From Streptomyces sp. NBC_00459 (lineage in GTDB: Bacteria; Actinomycetota; Actinomycetes; Streptomycetales; Streptomycetaceae): a stretch of DNA of 64,000 bases. Both the position numbers and the translations under genes were made by a program. The first letter of the stretch is position 1, and the number at the start of each line of letters is the position of its first letter. Positions 1 through 8,498 of the stretch are shown here, piece after piece. The notes under the pieces are model-generated. The model saw only the letters and a program-made list of their open reading frames with translations. It had not been told where the DNA came from and did not search any database. The stretch is from assembly GCF_036013955.1 (NCBI RefSeq), contig NZ_CP107903.1, positions 2,232,001 through 2,296,000 of the forward strand, in the 5' to 3' direction.

Positions 1-58
1 CCTCCATCCGGTCGGTCTCGATGTCGATGATCTGAACGAACTTCGTCTCTGTGCCCAC
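1..58 (-). CDS. N-terminal fragment of an unidentified protein (truncated by window edge)
   Basis: Reading the minus strand from a GTG at 58 gives an open frame running off the window, beginning MGTETKFVQIIDIETDRME. A GGTGGAGG ribosome binding site lies just upstream. The codons look like a normal Streptomyces gene, but 19 residues are too few to name a family. It points away from terC and could be in the same transcriptional direction downstream of it. Confidence 0.5.
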   Translation of the reverse strand, partial: MGTETKFVQIIDIETDRME

Positions 59-184
59 GATGCCTCCACCCGGCCGTGGCGCCCCCGGCAAGGGACGCTC
101 ACCACCCAACGAAGCACCGGGAGCGGTGCTCGGCAATTCGCCGCGCCCCGCTCCCGATGGTGGTTCTTCCTACGTCCGACACGG

Positions 185-1186
185 TCAGGCGCCGATGCTG
201 TCCTTCGGGGCGCCTTCGCTCTCCTTCTGCGCCGCCTCGGCCGCCTCCTGCTTCCTGGAGGCGATCAGGCTGGTGACGGTGGTGACCACCAGGACCCCAC
301 AGATCACCCCGAGGGAGACCGGTATGGAGATCTCCGGTACGTGGACACCGGACTCGTGCAGCGCGTGCAGCACCAGCTTGACGCCGATGAAGCCGAGGAT
401 GACCGACAGGCCGTACGAGAGGTGGACCAGCTTCCTCAGCAGGCCGCCGATGAGGAAGTACAGCTGACGCAGGCCCATCAGGGCGAAGGCGTTGGCGGTG
501 AAGACAATGTACGGGTCCTGGGTCAGGCCGAAGATCGCCGGGATCGAGTCGAGGGCGAACAGGACGTCCGTGGTACCGATCGCGAGCATCACGACCAGCA
601 TCGGCGTCATGATCCGCTTGCCGTTCTCCTCGATCCACAGCTTGGTGCCGTGGTACCGGTCGGCCACACCGAACCGCTTCTCGGCAGCCTTGAGCAGCTT
701 GTTCTCCTCGAACTCCTCGTCCTCGTCGTCGGCGCGGGCCTCCTGGATCAGCTTCCAGGCGGTCCAGATGAGGAAGGCACCGAAGATGTAGAACACCCAC
801 GCGAAGCTCGCGAGGATCGCGGCGCCGGCGGCGATGAATATCGCCCGCAGGACGAGCGCTATGAGGACACCGACGAGGAGCACCCGCTGCTGGTACTGCG
901 AGGGCACAGCGAATTTCGCCATGATCAGGACGAAGACGAAGAGGTTGTCGACGCTCAATGACTTCTCGGTGATGAAGCCCGCGAAGAACTCACCGGCGGG
1001 CTCACCCCCGCTGAAGACGAGCAGCCCCAGGCCGAAGAGTCCGGCCAGGGCTATCCAGACAACCGTCCAGATTCCGGCTTCCTTGATCGATACGTCATGG
1101 GGCTTGCGCCCGATGAAGAAGTCCACCGCGATCAGAGCGGCGAGACCCACGATGGTCAGGACCCACAGGGTCACGGAAACATTCAC
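185..1186 (-). CDS. TerC family integral membrane protein
   Basis: A 333-residue polytopic membrane protein of the TerC/Alx family. The family includes manganese exporters and tellurite-resistance-associated proteins. Family signatures are visible: SLSVDNLFVF near residue 75, TTDVLFALDSIPA near 205 and GLRQLYFLI near 235. Acidic residues sit inside the membrane segments, as expected for metal transport. A charged cytoplasmic loop (ADDEDEEFEENK) lies near the middle and the C-terminal tail is charged. I chose the GTG at 1186 because a GGAGG lies 4 bases upstream and translation from there starts at the first hydrophobic helix; the longer open frame upstream is the leader RNA. The leader holds a probable yybP-ykoY manganese riboswitch, which supports a role in Mn2+ homeostasis. 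The neighbouring terD genes are a common genomic association for terC. Confidence 0.92.
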   Translation of the reverse strand: MNVSVTLWVLTIVGLAALIAVDFFIGRKPHDVSIKEAGIWTVVWIALAGLFGLGLLVFSGGEPAGEFFAGFITEKSLSVDNLFVFVLIMAKFAVPSQYQQRVLLVGVLIALVLRAIFIAAGAAILASFAWVFYIFGAFLIWTAWKLIQEARADDEDEEFEENKLLKAAEKRFGVADRYHGTKLWIEENGKRIMTPMLVVMLAIGTTDVLFALDSIPAIFGLTQDPYIVFTANAFALMGLRQLYFLIGGLLRKLVHLSYGLSVILGFIGVKLVLHALHESGVHVPEISIPVSLGVICGVLVVTTVTSLIASRKQEAAEAAQKESEGAPKDSIGA

Positions 1187-1190
1187 TGCG

Positions 1191-1360
1191 CCTCCGGCAG
1201 TAGTAACGGCAAATTTCAGCGTCGTCGCTACCGGAGGTCTCTTCCACCCGCGACAGTCGGGCTCCTTCACGCGCCCGGATGCCTGCGGGCCGACGCCCCG
1301 GGATCTGGATTGATCCGTATTGACGGGTACGCCGCAGCAGGTAGGGAGTACTCCCCTCCG
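1191..1360 (-). promoter_or_regulatory. Probable yybP-ykoY (Mn2+) riboswitch with anti-Shine-Dalgarno switch, leader of terC
   Basis: On the minus strand the leader starts with CGGAGGGGAGTA (1360-1349), carrying the GGGGAGTA signature of the yybP-ykoY aptamer. It ends with GAGACCTCCGG (1242-1231 region), matching the conserved 3' GAGACC. CGGAGG (1360-1355) and CCTCCG (1237-1232) form a perfect closing stem. The 3' strand CCTCCGG (1237-1231) is also perfectly complementary to CCGGAGG (1197-1191), which contains the terC ribosome binding site. The two pairings are mutually exclusive, suggesting that ligand-stabilised closing-stem formation frees the ribosome binding site. The identification is by motif and gene context; no covariance search was run. 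Upstream, 1361-1470 is unusually A-rich for this genome and presumably holds the promoter. Confidence 0.72.
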
Positions 1361-1470
1361 TAGGGAAAACAGTACCCCAATCACCAAGGAAAGGTAAAGA
1401 GATTGGTAAAAGAAAAGCCAAATCCACAGGTCAGAGGGCTTTACGGATACTTGGTGAAGCGCCTGTGGAC

Positions 1471-3525
1471 TCAGCGGTTCCAGGAGCGGCGGGCCGCCGC
1501 GACCTGGCTGAGCACCTGCTGGAGCACCTGGCTGCCGTGCGGGACGGCCGACGGCTCGTACGTCCACGCATGGCCGACCCACGGGTCGGCAAGGTGGTCG
1601 TCCGGTACCGGAGTGAGTCGCATGAGCGAACGCCAGAGCGGGTCCAGCAACGGTCCGTAGGCGGCTGCGTCCTCGCGGTCCGCGACCATCATCAGGTGGA
1701 CGCCGACGGCCGGCCCCTCGTCCGCGAGATAGCGCAGCTGGGTCACCGCCCGGTCGTCGAAGCCGTGCGGGAAGTCATTGACGATCAAGAGCTGCTGAGC
1801 GGTGTCGAGGTCGGGCGGCAGTGAGTCGGCCGCGCCGCCCCGCACCGCCATCTGCACGAGGTCGACGCGCTGGGTCAGCCGGCCCAGGACGTCCGCGACA
1901 CCGGCGGCCCCGGCGGCGGGCGGGCCCGCGAGCACACCGGTCCGCACCAGAGGCGCGAGGGCCGGGGCACCCGAGCCCGCCGGGTCGATGACGTGCACGG
2001 CGAATTCGCCCGCCGGATGGACGGCGAGCAGCCGGGCGGCGTGCGTGACCGCCGTGTCCATGGCGAGTCGGCGCAGTTCGTCGGAGTCGAGGAGCGAGCC
2101 GTCGACGGACTCACCACCGCTGTCGATCCACAGGCCGCGCTCCAACGGCAGCCGGACAAGCATCGGGATTCTCAGCTCGGCGCTCTCGGGCAGCCGCAGA
2201 TCGCCCAGCCGCAGCGCCATGGGCATCTCCATGGGTACGCGGTAGCCGTGCCAGACAGGGTTGTCCCAGCGCGCGTACGCCAGGGGCAGCGCGGGCTCGA
2301 CGACCTCGGCCTCGGCGGTGAGCTGGGAGAGGTCGCGGTCGAGGGCGGCGCGGGCCTGGTCGACCAGCTGGGCATGCTTGGAGCGGGCCGCTTCCCGGGC
2401 TGCGTCGCCCCGGCCACCGACCCGGCTGCGGGGATCCGCCAGCGCCTGGTCGATCTCCTTTTCGAGGCGCGATTCGGCGAAGTCCACGGCGCTGCGGTAT
2501 GCGGCGGCGGTGCGCGCCAGGTCCTCGAACATGCCCCAGACCTGGTTGTAGAGCCGTTCGTCCATGGACCATCCGGTGGCGTCACCCGCGACCGGACGCG
2601 CCGCCTGTCCTGACCGGGCCGGGGGTGCGGTCGGCGGGGCCGGTGGCGGAGCGGCCGTACGGCGGCCGGGATGGCTGTAGTCGACCGGTGCTCCGGCGGC
2701 GGGGGCGGACGGCTGCCGGGCGGCAGCAGGGTCGGCCTGAGCTGCTCCCCCGGAGTGGTCCGGCTGGGCCGAACCGTCCGGTTGGCCGGCCTGTACCTGG
2801 GTGTGCTGCGGGTCCTGGACCTCGTACGGTGACGCAGGCTGGGCGATCGAGTTGTCCTGCGGCCCCTGAGCCGCGTACGGGGACGCTGATTGCGCGGATG
2901 CGGGGGATGACGCGGTCCGGCGGTTGCGGTCGCCGTCCTGTGTGCGGGGTGGCGGGGGCGCCACCGAGCGGGAGTGGGCCCGGGACACCGCCTCGTCGAT
3001 GGTGTCCGCGAGGCGGCGGGCCTCGGAGAGGCCATGGTCGGTGAGGAGTTCGACGAGGCCGCCGGCGTACCCCTGGCCGATGGCGCGCACCTTCCAGGCG
3101 TCCTGTCTGCGGTAGAGCTCCAGGGCGACCACGGCCGACTCGGCCTCCAGGCCCGTGATCGTGTAGCTGGCGACCCCGGTGCCGTCGAGGCCGGTGACGG
3201 CGACGAAGGGTGCTGCGATGGCGCCGAAACGGGCCGGCCCGCCCGCACCGGACGGCAGGGCGAGCAGCACGCTGACCCGGTGCACGGACTCCGGCATGGC
3301 GCCCAGGTCCACGGCGAGCCGGTGGTCGGCCGCCGCCTGCTTGGAGACCTCCAGGCCCGGAAGCGTCGGCGCTCCGGGGTGGGCCACCCACTCGACGCCG
3401 TGGACCTTGCCCTGCTCGTCGCCGATCGTGGCCCCGGCCACGATCGGCGCGCCGGCCGAGATCCGCACTTCGAGGCGGACCTGGGAGAGCGGATGGTTCT
3501 GCCCCCGGACCAGCTCGGCCGTCAT
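1471..3525 (-). CDS. TerD domain protein fused to a degenerate FtsK/HerA-like domain
   Basis: A 684-residue protein. Residues 1 to about 175 match the TerD fold, including the C-terminal half of the domain (YTITGLEAESAVVALELYRR and WKVRAIGQGYAGGL). Residues 190-320 are a Pro/Ala/Gln-rich disordered linker. The C-terminal half (about 330-684) begins with a charged helical segment and then resembles the core of FtsK-type ATPases: a Walker B-like strand QQLLIVNDFPHG, followed by a GVHLMMVAD strand reminiscent of the FtsK GIHLILATQ segment. Where the Walker A loop should be I see only GLWIDSGGESVDGSLL, without GxxxxGK[ST], so ATP hydrolysis is doubtful. It follows the shorter terD gene by 53 bases and should share its promoter. 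TerD proteins bind calcium and belong to Ter stress-response systems; the precise function here is unknown. Confidence 0.82.
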   Translation of the reverse strand: MTAELVRGQNHPLSQVRLEVRISAGAPIVAGATIGDEQGKVHGVEWVAHPGAPTLPGLEVSKQAAADHRLAVDLGAMPESVHRVSVLLALPSGAGGPARFGAIAAPFVAVTGLDGTGVASYTITGLEAESAVVALELYRRQDAWKVRAIGQGYAGGLVELLTDHGLSEARRLADTIDEAVSRAHSRSVAPPPPRTQDGDRNRRTASSPASAQSASPYAAQGPQDNSIAQPASPYEVQDPQHTQVQAGQPDGSAQPDHSGGAAQADPAAARQPSAPAAGAPVDYSHPGRRTAAPPPAPPTAPPARSGQAARPVAGDATGWSMDERLYNQVWGMFEDLARTAAAYRSAVDFAESRLEKEIDQALADPRSRVGGRGDAAREAARSKHAQLVDQARAALDRDLSQLTAEAEVVEPALPLAYARWDNPVWHGYRVPMEMPMALRLGDLRLPESAELRIPMLVRLPLERGLWIDSGGESVDGSLLDSDELRRLAMDTAVTHAARLLAVHPAGEFAVHVIDPAGSGAPALAPLVRTGVLAGPPAAGAAGVADVLGRLTQRVDLVQMAVRGGAADSLPPDLDTAQQLLIVNDFPHGFDDRAVTQLRYLADEGPAVGVHLMMVADREDAAAYGPLLDPLWRSLMRLTPVPDDHLADPWVGHAWTYEPSAVPHGSQVLQQVLSQVAAARRSWNR

Positions 3526-3578
3526 CGCCTTCGTCCCCCCGTGTCGTTCTCTTGGTTCTCTGGGCCGCCCGGGCCCGG

Positions 3579-4190
3579 CTACAGATGCGGCAGGATCGCC
3601 GGCATCAGGTCCTGGAAGGTACGGCCGTTGGCAGGTGTGCCAAGGGCGGTCATCTGCCAGCCCGAGCCCGCGCGGTGCACCTTCGCCATGATCTGGGCCG
3701 TGTACTGGCCACCGCCGTCCAGTGTGTAGCGGGCGAGTTCGTCACCGTTGGTCTCGTCGACCAGACGGCAGAACGCGTTCTGCACCTCCTGGAAGGTCTG
3801 GCCCGTGAAGGAGTTCACGGTGAAGACGATCTGGTCGATGTGGACCGGCACACGCGGCAGGTCGACGAGGATCGCCTCGTCGTCACCACCCTGGCCGACA
3901 CCGCCGACAAGGTTGTCCCCGGTGTGCCGTACGGAGCCGTCGTCGCTCACCAGATGGCGGAAGAACACGACGTCGACGGGCTGCTTGTCGGCGAACAACA
4001 CCGCAGAGGCGTCGAGGTCGATCTCCCGCGTACGCGAGCCGAACAGACCACGCCGGGGAGCCGCCTGCCAACCGAGGCCCATGCGCACCGCGGTCAGCGT
4101 GCCCCCGTCGTTCTTCTGCAGGTTGATGGCCTGACCCTTGGTCAGATTGACGCTGCCACTGGGCGTTCCGCCCTTGGATACGTCCACCAC
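3579..4190 (-). CDS. TerD family stress-response protein
   Basis: A 203-residue single-domain TerD protein. Characteristic segments are visible: LTKGQAINLQK at the N-terminus, EIDLDASAVLF in the middle and DGSVRHTGDNLVGG followed by the acidic GQGGDDEAILVDLPRVP. These acidic loops are the family's calcium-binding region. The usual length is about 190 residues. The start is the first of two adjacent GTG codons (4190), preceded by GAGGGGAACA; the longer open frame upstream lacks coding character. TerD proteins are cytoplasmic and associated with tellurite, oxidative or DNA-damage stress. The gene leads an operon with the TerD/FtsK-like fusion, and its promoter carries a DNA-damage-type motif at 4247-4269. 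Confidence 0.9.
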   Translation of the reverse strand: MVDVSKGGTPSGSVNLTKGQAINLQKNDGGTLTAVRMGLGWQAAPRRGLFGSRTREIDLDASAVLFADKQPVDVVFFRHLVSDDGSVRHTGDNLVGGVGQGGDDEAILVDLPRVPVHIDQIVFTVNSFTGQTFQEVQNAFCRLVDETNGDELARYTLDGGGQYTAQIMAKVHRAGSGWQMTALGTPANGRTFQDLMPAILPHL

Positions 4191-4246
4191 GCGCTGTTCC
4201 CCTCTCGAACCGTCCCCTGTTTCCGCGGGGCCCGCGGATGACCTGA

Positions 4247-4269
4247 ACCCTACGCAGGGGCACTGACAG
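4247..4269 (-). promoter_or_regulatory. PafBC/RecA-NDp-type promoter of the terD operon
   Basis: Minus strand: CTGTCAGTG (4269-4261), eight bases, then TAGGGT (4252-4247). This fits the actinobacterial RecA-independent damage promoter tTGTCRgtg-N8-TAnnnT in all core positions. The predicted transcript start is near 4240, giving a leader of about 50 bases before terD. Confidence 0.75.
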
Positions 4270-4392
4270 TGCCGAAGCCTCGGGCGCACTTTGTGTCGGT
4301 GTTGCAACACTGCGCGTACGACGCAGCTCACGGACACCGGTCGGAGTGCCTGTCCGGTGATACGGCCGGCACCCCGCGTGCCCGTGCGGCGG

Positions 4393-6528
4393 TCAGGCGA
4401 TGCCCGCCTCCTTCATCTGCCGCAGTTCCTTCTTCATCTCCGACACCTCGTCGCGCAACCGGGCGGCGACCTCGAACTGCAGGTCGGCGGCGGCGGCGCG
4501 CATCCGTGCCGTCATCTCATCGATCTGGTCGGCGAGTTCGGCCGCGGGGCGGTCGGTCGGCACCGTCTCCCCCGCCTTGCCCTTGCCGCCCCGCGCTCCC
4601 CTGGCCGCCTTGCCGAGCGCGGGCACCGGAGCCTTGGCGGCCTTGCCGTCCTTCGACTTTCGGTAGCCCGAGCCGAGGAGCTGTTCCGTGTCGACATCCT
4701 CTCGGGCGATCTGCGCGACGATGTCGTTGATCTTCTTGCGGAGCGGCTGCGGGTCGATGCCCCTCTCCTTGTTGTACGCGACCTGCTTCTCCCGGCGGCG
4801 ATTGGTCTCCTCGATGGCCTTCTCCATCGCCGGGGTGATCCTGTCCGCGTACATGTGGACCTGACCGGACACATTGCGCGCCGCACGGCCGATGGTCTGG
4901 ATCAGGGAGGTACCGGAGCGCAGGAAGCCCTCCTTGTCGGCGTCGAGGATCGACACCAGGGACACCTCGGGGAGGTCGAGGCCCTCCCTGAGGAGGTTGA
5001 TACCGACCAGGACGTCGAACTCGCCGGCGCGCAGTTCGCGCAGCAGCTCGATCCGGCGCAGGGTGTCGACGTCGCTGTGCAGATAGCGGACCTGGATGCC
5101 GAGTTCCAGGAAGTAGTCGGTGAGGTCCTCGGCCATCTTCTTGGTGAGCGTGGTGACCAGGACACGCTCGTCCTTCTCGGCGCGCGTGCGGATCTCGTGC
5201 ACCAGATCGTCGATCTGACCCTCGGTGGGCTTGACGACGACCTCGGGGTCGATGAGGCCGGTGGGGCGGATGATCTGCTCGACGAAGCCGTCGCCACGGG
5301 ACAGCTCGTACTTGCCCGGGGTCGCCGACAGGTAGACGGTCTGCCCGATGCGCTTCTGGAACTCCTCCCACTTCAGAGGGCGGTTGTCCAGCGCGGAGGG
5401 CAGCCGGAAGCCGTGGTCGACGAGCGTGCGCTTGCGGGACGCGTCACCCTCGTACATGGCGCCGATCTGCGGGACCGTGTTGTGCGACTCGTCGATGACG
5501 AGCAGGAAGTCGTCCGGGAAGTAGTCGATCAGGGTGTTCGGCGGGGAACCGGGGAGGCGGCCGTCGAAGTGCATCGAGTAGTTCTCGACTCCGGAGCAGG
5601 AACCGATCTGGCGGAGCATCTCGAGGTCGTACGTCGTTCGCATCCTCAGGCGCTGGGCCTCCAGGAGTTTGTTCTGCTTCTCCAGTTCGGCGAGACGCTC
5701 GCCGAGTTCCTTCTCGATGTCGTTGACGGCCCGCGCCATGCGCTCCGGCCCTGCCACATAGTGGGTGGCCGGGAAGACGTACATGTGCTGGTCTTCGCTG
5801 ATGATCTCGCCGGTGAGCGGGTGAAGGGTGGAGAGTGCCTCGATCTCGTCGCCGAACATCTCGATCCGGACGGCCAGTTCCTCGTACACCGGGAAGATCT
5901 CGATGGTGTCGCCGCGCACGCGGAAGGAGCCGCGGGTGAAGGCCAGGTCGTTGCGCGTGTACTGGATGTCGACGAAGCGGCGCAGCAGTTGGTCCCGGTC
6001 GATCTCCTCGCCGACCTTGAGGGAGACCATCCGGTCCACGTACTCCTGCGGGGTACCCAGGCCGTAGATGCAGGACACCGAGGCGACCACGATGACGTCC
6101 CGCCGGGTGAGCAGCGAGTTGGTCGCGGAGTGGCGCAGGCGTTCGACCTCCTCGTTGATCGAGGAGTCCTTCTCGATGTAGGTGTCCGACTGCGGGACGT
6201 ACGCCTCGGGCTGGTAGTAGTCGTAGTACGAGACGAAGTACTCGACGGCGTTGTTCGGGAGGAGTTCCCGGAACTCGTTCGCCAGCTGGGCGGCCAGGGT
6301 CTTGTTCGGCGCCATCACGAGTGTGGGGCGCTGAAGCTTCTCGATCATCCACGCGGTGGTGGCGGACTTGCCGGTGCCGGTCGCGCCGAGGAGCACGACG
6401 TCCTTCTCACCTGCTTCGATGCGCCGAGCCAGCTCGGCGATGGCCGCCGGCTGGTCGCCGCTCGGCTGGTAGGGGCTGACGACCTCGAAGGGCGCCACCG
6501 TGCGTTCGATCTTGGAAACAGGCCGCAT
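4393..6528 (-). CDS. uvrB: Excinuclease ABC subunit B
   Basis: UvrB, 711 residues, the damage-verification helicase of nucleotide excision repair. It is loaded by UvrA and recruits UvrC. Visible features are the Walker A GATGTGKS (residues 48-55), the aromatic beta-hairpin [12 protein letters not shown] that threads the DNA strand, helicase motifs in the middle (including [10 protein letters not shown] and SATPGKYE), and a C-terminal UVR domain (about 665-705) for UvrC contact. Length is normal for actinobacteria; the low-complexity [16 protein letters not shown] linker before the UVR domain is typical of Streptomyces. The ATG at 6528 lies 6 bases downstream of a -10 element with no ribosome binding site between, so the message is probably leaderless and damage-inducible. 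Confidence 0.98.
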   Translation of the reverse strand: MRPVSKIERTVAPFEVVSPYQPSGDQPAAIAELARRIEAGEKDVVLLGATGTGKSATTAWMIEKLQRPTLVMAPNKTLAAQLANEFRELLPNNAVEYFVSYYDYYQPEAYVPQSDTYIEKDSSINEEVERLRHSATNSLLTRRDVIVVASVSCIYGLGTPQEYVDRMVSLKVGEEIDRDQLLRRFVDIQYTRNDLAFTRGSFRVRGDTIEIFPVYEELAVRIEMFGDEIEALSTLHPLTGEIISEDQHMYVFPATHYVAGPERMARAVNDIEKELGERLAELEKQNKLLEAQRLRMRTTYDLEMLRQIGSCSGVENYSMHFDGRLPGSPPNTLIDYFPDDFLLVIDESHNTVPQIGAMYEGDASRKRTLVDHGFRLPSALDNRPLKWEEFQKRIGQTVYLSATPGKYELSRGDGFVEQIIRPTGLIDPEVVVKPTEGQIDDLVHEIRTRAEKDERVLVTTLTKKMAEDLTDYFLELGIQVRYLHSDVDTLRRIELLRELRAGEFDVLVGINLLREGLDLPEVSLVSILDADKEGFLRSGTSLIQTIGRAARNVSGQVHMYADRITPAMEKAIEETNRRREKQVAYNKERGIDPQPLRKKINDIVAQIAREDVDTEQLLGSGYRKSKDGKAAKAPVPALGKAARGARGGKGKAGETVPTDRPAAELADQIDEMTARMRAAAADLQFEVAARLRDEVSEMKKELRQMKEAGIA

Positions 6529-6534
6529 GCATCC

Positions 6535-6557
6535 ACCGTACGGCCACCCACTGACAA
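6535..6557 (-). promoter_or_regulatory. PafBC/RecA-NDp-type promoter of uvrB
   Basis: Minus strand: TTGTCAGTG (6557-6549), eight bases, TACGGT (6540-6535), then six bases to the uvrB ATG. It matches every core position of the mycobacterial RecA-independent DNA-damage promoter. The spacing implies that transcription starts at or next to the ATG. Confidence 0.88.
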
Positions 6558-6567
6558 CGGGTCCTGA

Positions 6568-7434
6568 TCACCGGTTCTGCGGGGTCCGGGAGCTGCGATG
6601 GCCCTGCCGCTGGCCGAGGCGCGGCGGGGGGCGTCGGCCGGGGTGCGGGACGGGCGGGTGGGCCGGGATGCCGGGCTTGTTGTCGGCGGGGCGATGCCCG
6701 GGCTTGCCCATGATCATCAGCGGGTCGAACATCACGACGGCTCCGGCCAGCAGGAGGAAGGCCAGCGGACCGATCATCAGAGGTGCGAGCAGGGCCGCGG
6801 GCGAGTCTCCCTCCGGGCTGCCGGACGCGGTGTGGAGGTGGACGCTCAGGGCGGCCATGCCCGTGTAGTGCATGCCGCTGACGGCGAGTCCCATGACGAG
6901 ACTGGCGCCGACGCTCCACAGGAAGCCACGGATCTGCCCGGCCGCCCACAGGGCGGCGGTGGCGGCCACGACGGCTATCACGACGGAGGCGGCGACGGTG
7001 AAGGTGTTGTACTCCAGCTTCCCGTTGAGGCGCATTCCGGCCATGCCCAGGTAGTGCATGGAGGCGATGCCGAGACCCGTGATGGTGCCCCCGGTGAACA
7101 GTGCCGTCCCGCTCGCGCCCCGGTAGCCGACGATGAAGATCCCGATGCCGACCATGAGGATGGCGACGCCCAGGCTGGCGAAGGTCAGCGGCATGTCGTA
7201 GTTGATCGGGGTCTCCTTGACCGTGAACCCCATCATCGCGACGAAGTGCATGGTCCATATGCCGGAGCCGATCGCGGCCGAGCCGAGCGCCAGCCAGCCC
7301 GGCCGCCACGACTGGGCGACGAGCATCGATCTGGTGGTGCAGCGCAGGCCCAGCGCGCCGCCCAGGCAGGCCATGAGGTAGGCCACCAGCGGTGTGACGA
7401 GTCCGTAGCTGAATCCGTCGACCGTGCCCTGCAT
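6568..7434 (-). CDS. MHYT domain integral membrane sensor protein
   Basis: A 288-residue protein made mostly of the seven-helix MHYT domain. Three copies of the M-H-[YF] motif are seen at helix ends: TMHFVAMMGF, SMHYLGMAGM and GMHYTGMAAL. In the family these residues are proposed to bind copper and sense oxygen, CO or NO. Unlike many relatives there is no GGDEF, EAL or kinase output domain. After the last helix there is only a His/Pro/Arg-rich tail (from about 255), so this is a sensor-only form. The start at 7434 gives the expected N-terminus MQGTVDGFSYG. It lies 39 bases downstream of uvrB's start region on the same strand but probably has its own promoter in 7435-7767. Confidence 0.88.
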   Translation of the reverse strand: MQGTVDGFSYGLVTPLVAYLMACLGGALGLRCTTRSMLVAQSWRPGWLALGSAAIGSGIWTMHFVAMMGFTVKETPINYDMPLTFASLGVAILMVGIGIFIVGYRGASGTALFTGGTITGLGIASMHYLGMAGMRLNGKLEYNTFTVAASVVIAVVAATAALWAAGQIRGFLWSVGASLVMGLAVSGMHYTGMAALSVHLHTASGSPEGDSPAALLAPLMIGPLAFLLLAGAVVMFDPLMIMGKPGHRPADNKPGIPAHPPVPHPGRRPPPRLGQRQGHRSSRTPQNR

Positions 7435-7767
7435 GCGCGGCTGCCCTTCCGCCCTGTTGCGTCCCGGAGTTTTCCGAAATGCTCCCCTGCCCCAGAACCG
7501 GCCGGCGGTCAGGGTCGTGGCAGAGAGTATGACTGGCTCCGGAAGGGTCGAACGATTTTCCGGCAAAGAAACACGGCCTTGCCCCACTTGTGCGGCAGGA
7601 GTGTGCGGACTCGGGCAACTCCTTTCAATCTGTGTCTGTGTCGCACCTCTTTTCCCGTTGTCCTCCCGTTGTCCCTCCCTTGTCACTCCGCTGTCACTTG
7701 CGGACCGCCCCCGCCCGCCCGGACCGCGCGCGGGGCATTGTCAGTGGCGGGTCGTACGGTGGGGCGC
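7435..7767. other. Divergent intergenic region (MHYT gene / ogt)
   Basis: 333 bases without a convincing gene. The right end holds the ogt promoter (7738-7760). The rest is locally less GC-rich, with pyrimidine-rich stretches near 7610-7690. It must contain the MHYT gene's promoter, but I cannot place its -10 with confidence. Open frames through it are extensions of neighbouring shadows. Confidence 0.6.
7738..7760 (+). promoter_or_regulatory. PafBC/RecA-NDp-type promoter of ogt
   Basis: TTGTCAGTG (7738-7746), eight bases, TACGGT (7755-7760), then seven bases to the ATG at 7768. The arrangement is identical to that of uvrB on the other side of the MHYT gene, including the -10 sequence. A leaderless mRNA is predicted. 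Confidence 0.88.
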
Positions 7768-8343
7768 ATGGACAGCCATGGGCGGGACGAGCGGCAGGAC
7801 CGGGAGAGCCGGCAGCGGGTCGTGTGGGCGGTGGTCGGCACCGACATCGGCCCGCTCCTGCTGGCCGCGACGGACCAGGGCCTGGTGAACGTGGTGTTCC
7901 ATGCCACGGAGCCGGTGCGCGAGAAGACTGTCGAGCGCCTCGCCTCCCGGCTGGGCGCGGAGCCCGTCGAGGCACCCGGGTCCCCGCTCCTGACCGAGGC
8001 GATACGCCAGTTCGTGGCGTACTTCGCGGGCGAGCTGCACGATTTCGATCTGCCGCTCGACTGGTCCCTGATCTCCGGTTTCAACCGGCAGGTGCTGCGC
8101 GAGCTCGCGTCGGGCGTGCCGTACGGCGCGGTCGTCGGGTACGGCGACCTGGCCGGCCGGGTCGGCCAGCCGGGCGCGGCTCAGGCGGTCGGCGCGGCCA
8201 TGGGCGCCAACCCGCTGCCTGTCGTGGTGCCGTGCCATCGGGTCGTGGAGAGCGACGGCGGTCTCGGTGGCTTCGGCGGCGGCCTGGAGACGAAGCGGAA
8301 GCTGCTCGCGCTCGAAGGGGTGCTGCCCGAACCGCTGTTCTGA
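7768..8343 (+). CDS. ogt: Methylated-DNA--protein-cysteine S-methyltransferase
   Basis: A 191-residue O6-alkylguanine-DNA alkyltransferase, which repairs alkylated guanine by suicidal transfer of the alkyl group to a cysteine. The active-site motif PCHRV is at 155-159 (Cys156). It is preceded by the helix-turn-helix region (about 103-140, including VPYGAVVGYGDLAGRVG) and the MGANPLPVVV strand, and followed by GGLGGFGGGLETKRKLL, all canonical. The N-terminal 20 residues are a charged extension. The ATG at 7768 is chosen because coding similarity begins shortly after it and because the promoter -10 ends 7 bases before it. It forms a DNA-repair neighbourhood with uvrB under matching promoters. 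Confidence 0.96.
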   Translation: MDSHGRDERQDRESRQRVVWAVVGTDIGPLLLAATDQGLVNVVFHATEPVREKTVERLASRLGAEPVEAPGSPLLTEAIRQFVAYFAGELHDFDLPLDWSLISGFNRQVLRELASGVPYGAVVGYGDLAGRVGQPGAAQAVGAAMGANPLPVVVPCHRVVESDGGLGGFGGGLETKRKLLALEGVLPEPLF

Positions 8344-8498
8344 GGGTTTCAGCCGCGGGACCCGAGGGTTCATCAGTAGGGAGACCTCGGTACGAAGAGA
8401 CGGTCCCGTACGGGAAGAGGCTCCGTAGGGGAACGCTGTGCGGAAGCAGGGGGGACCGCGCCGGTGACCACATCCTTCGCCCACGCGGGCGGACCGCG

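Noticed and set aside
4290..4315. TGTCGGTG near 4293 as a plus-strand damage box
   Set aside because: Eight bases later there is no -10-like hexamer, and no plus-strand gene begins downstream.
4291..6567. 758-codon plus-strand frame opposite uvrB
   Set aside because: It is the antisense shadow of uvrB, produced by GC-rich codon bias.
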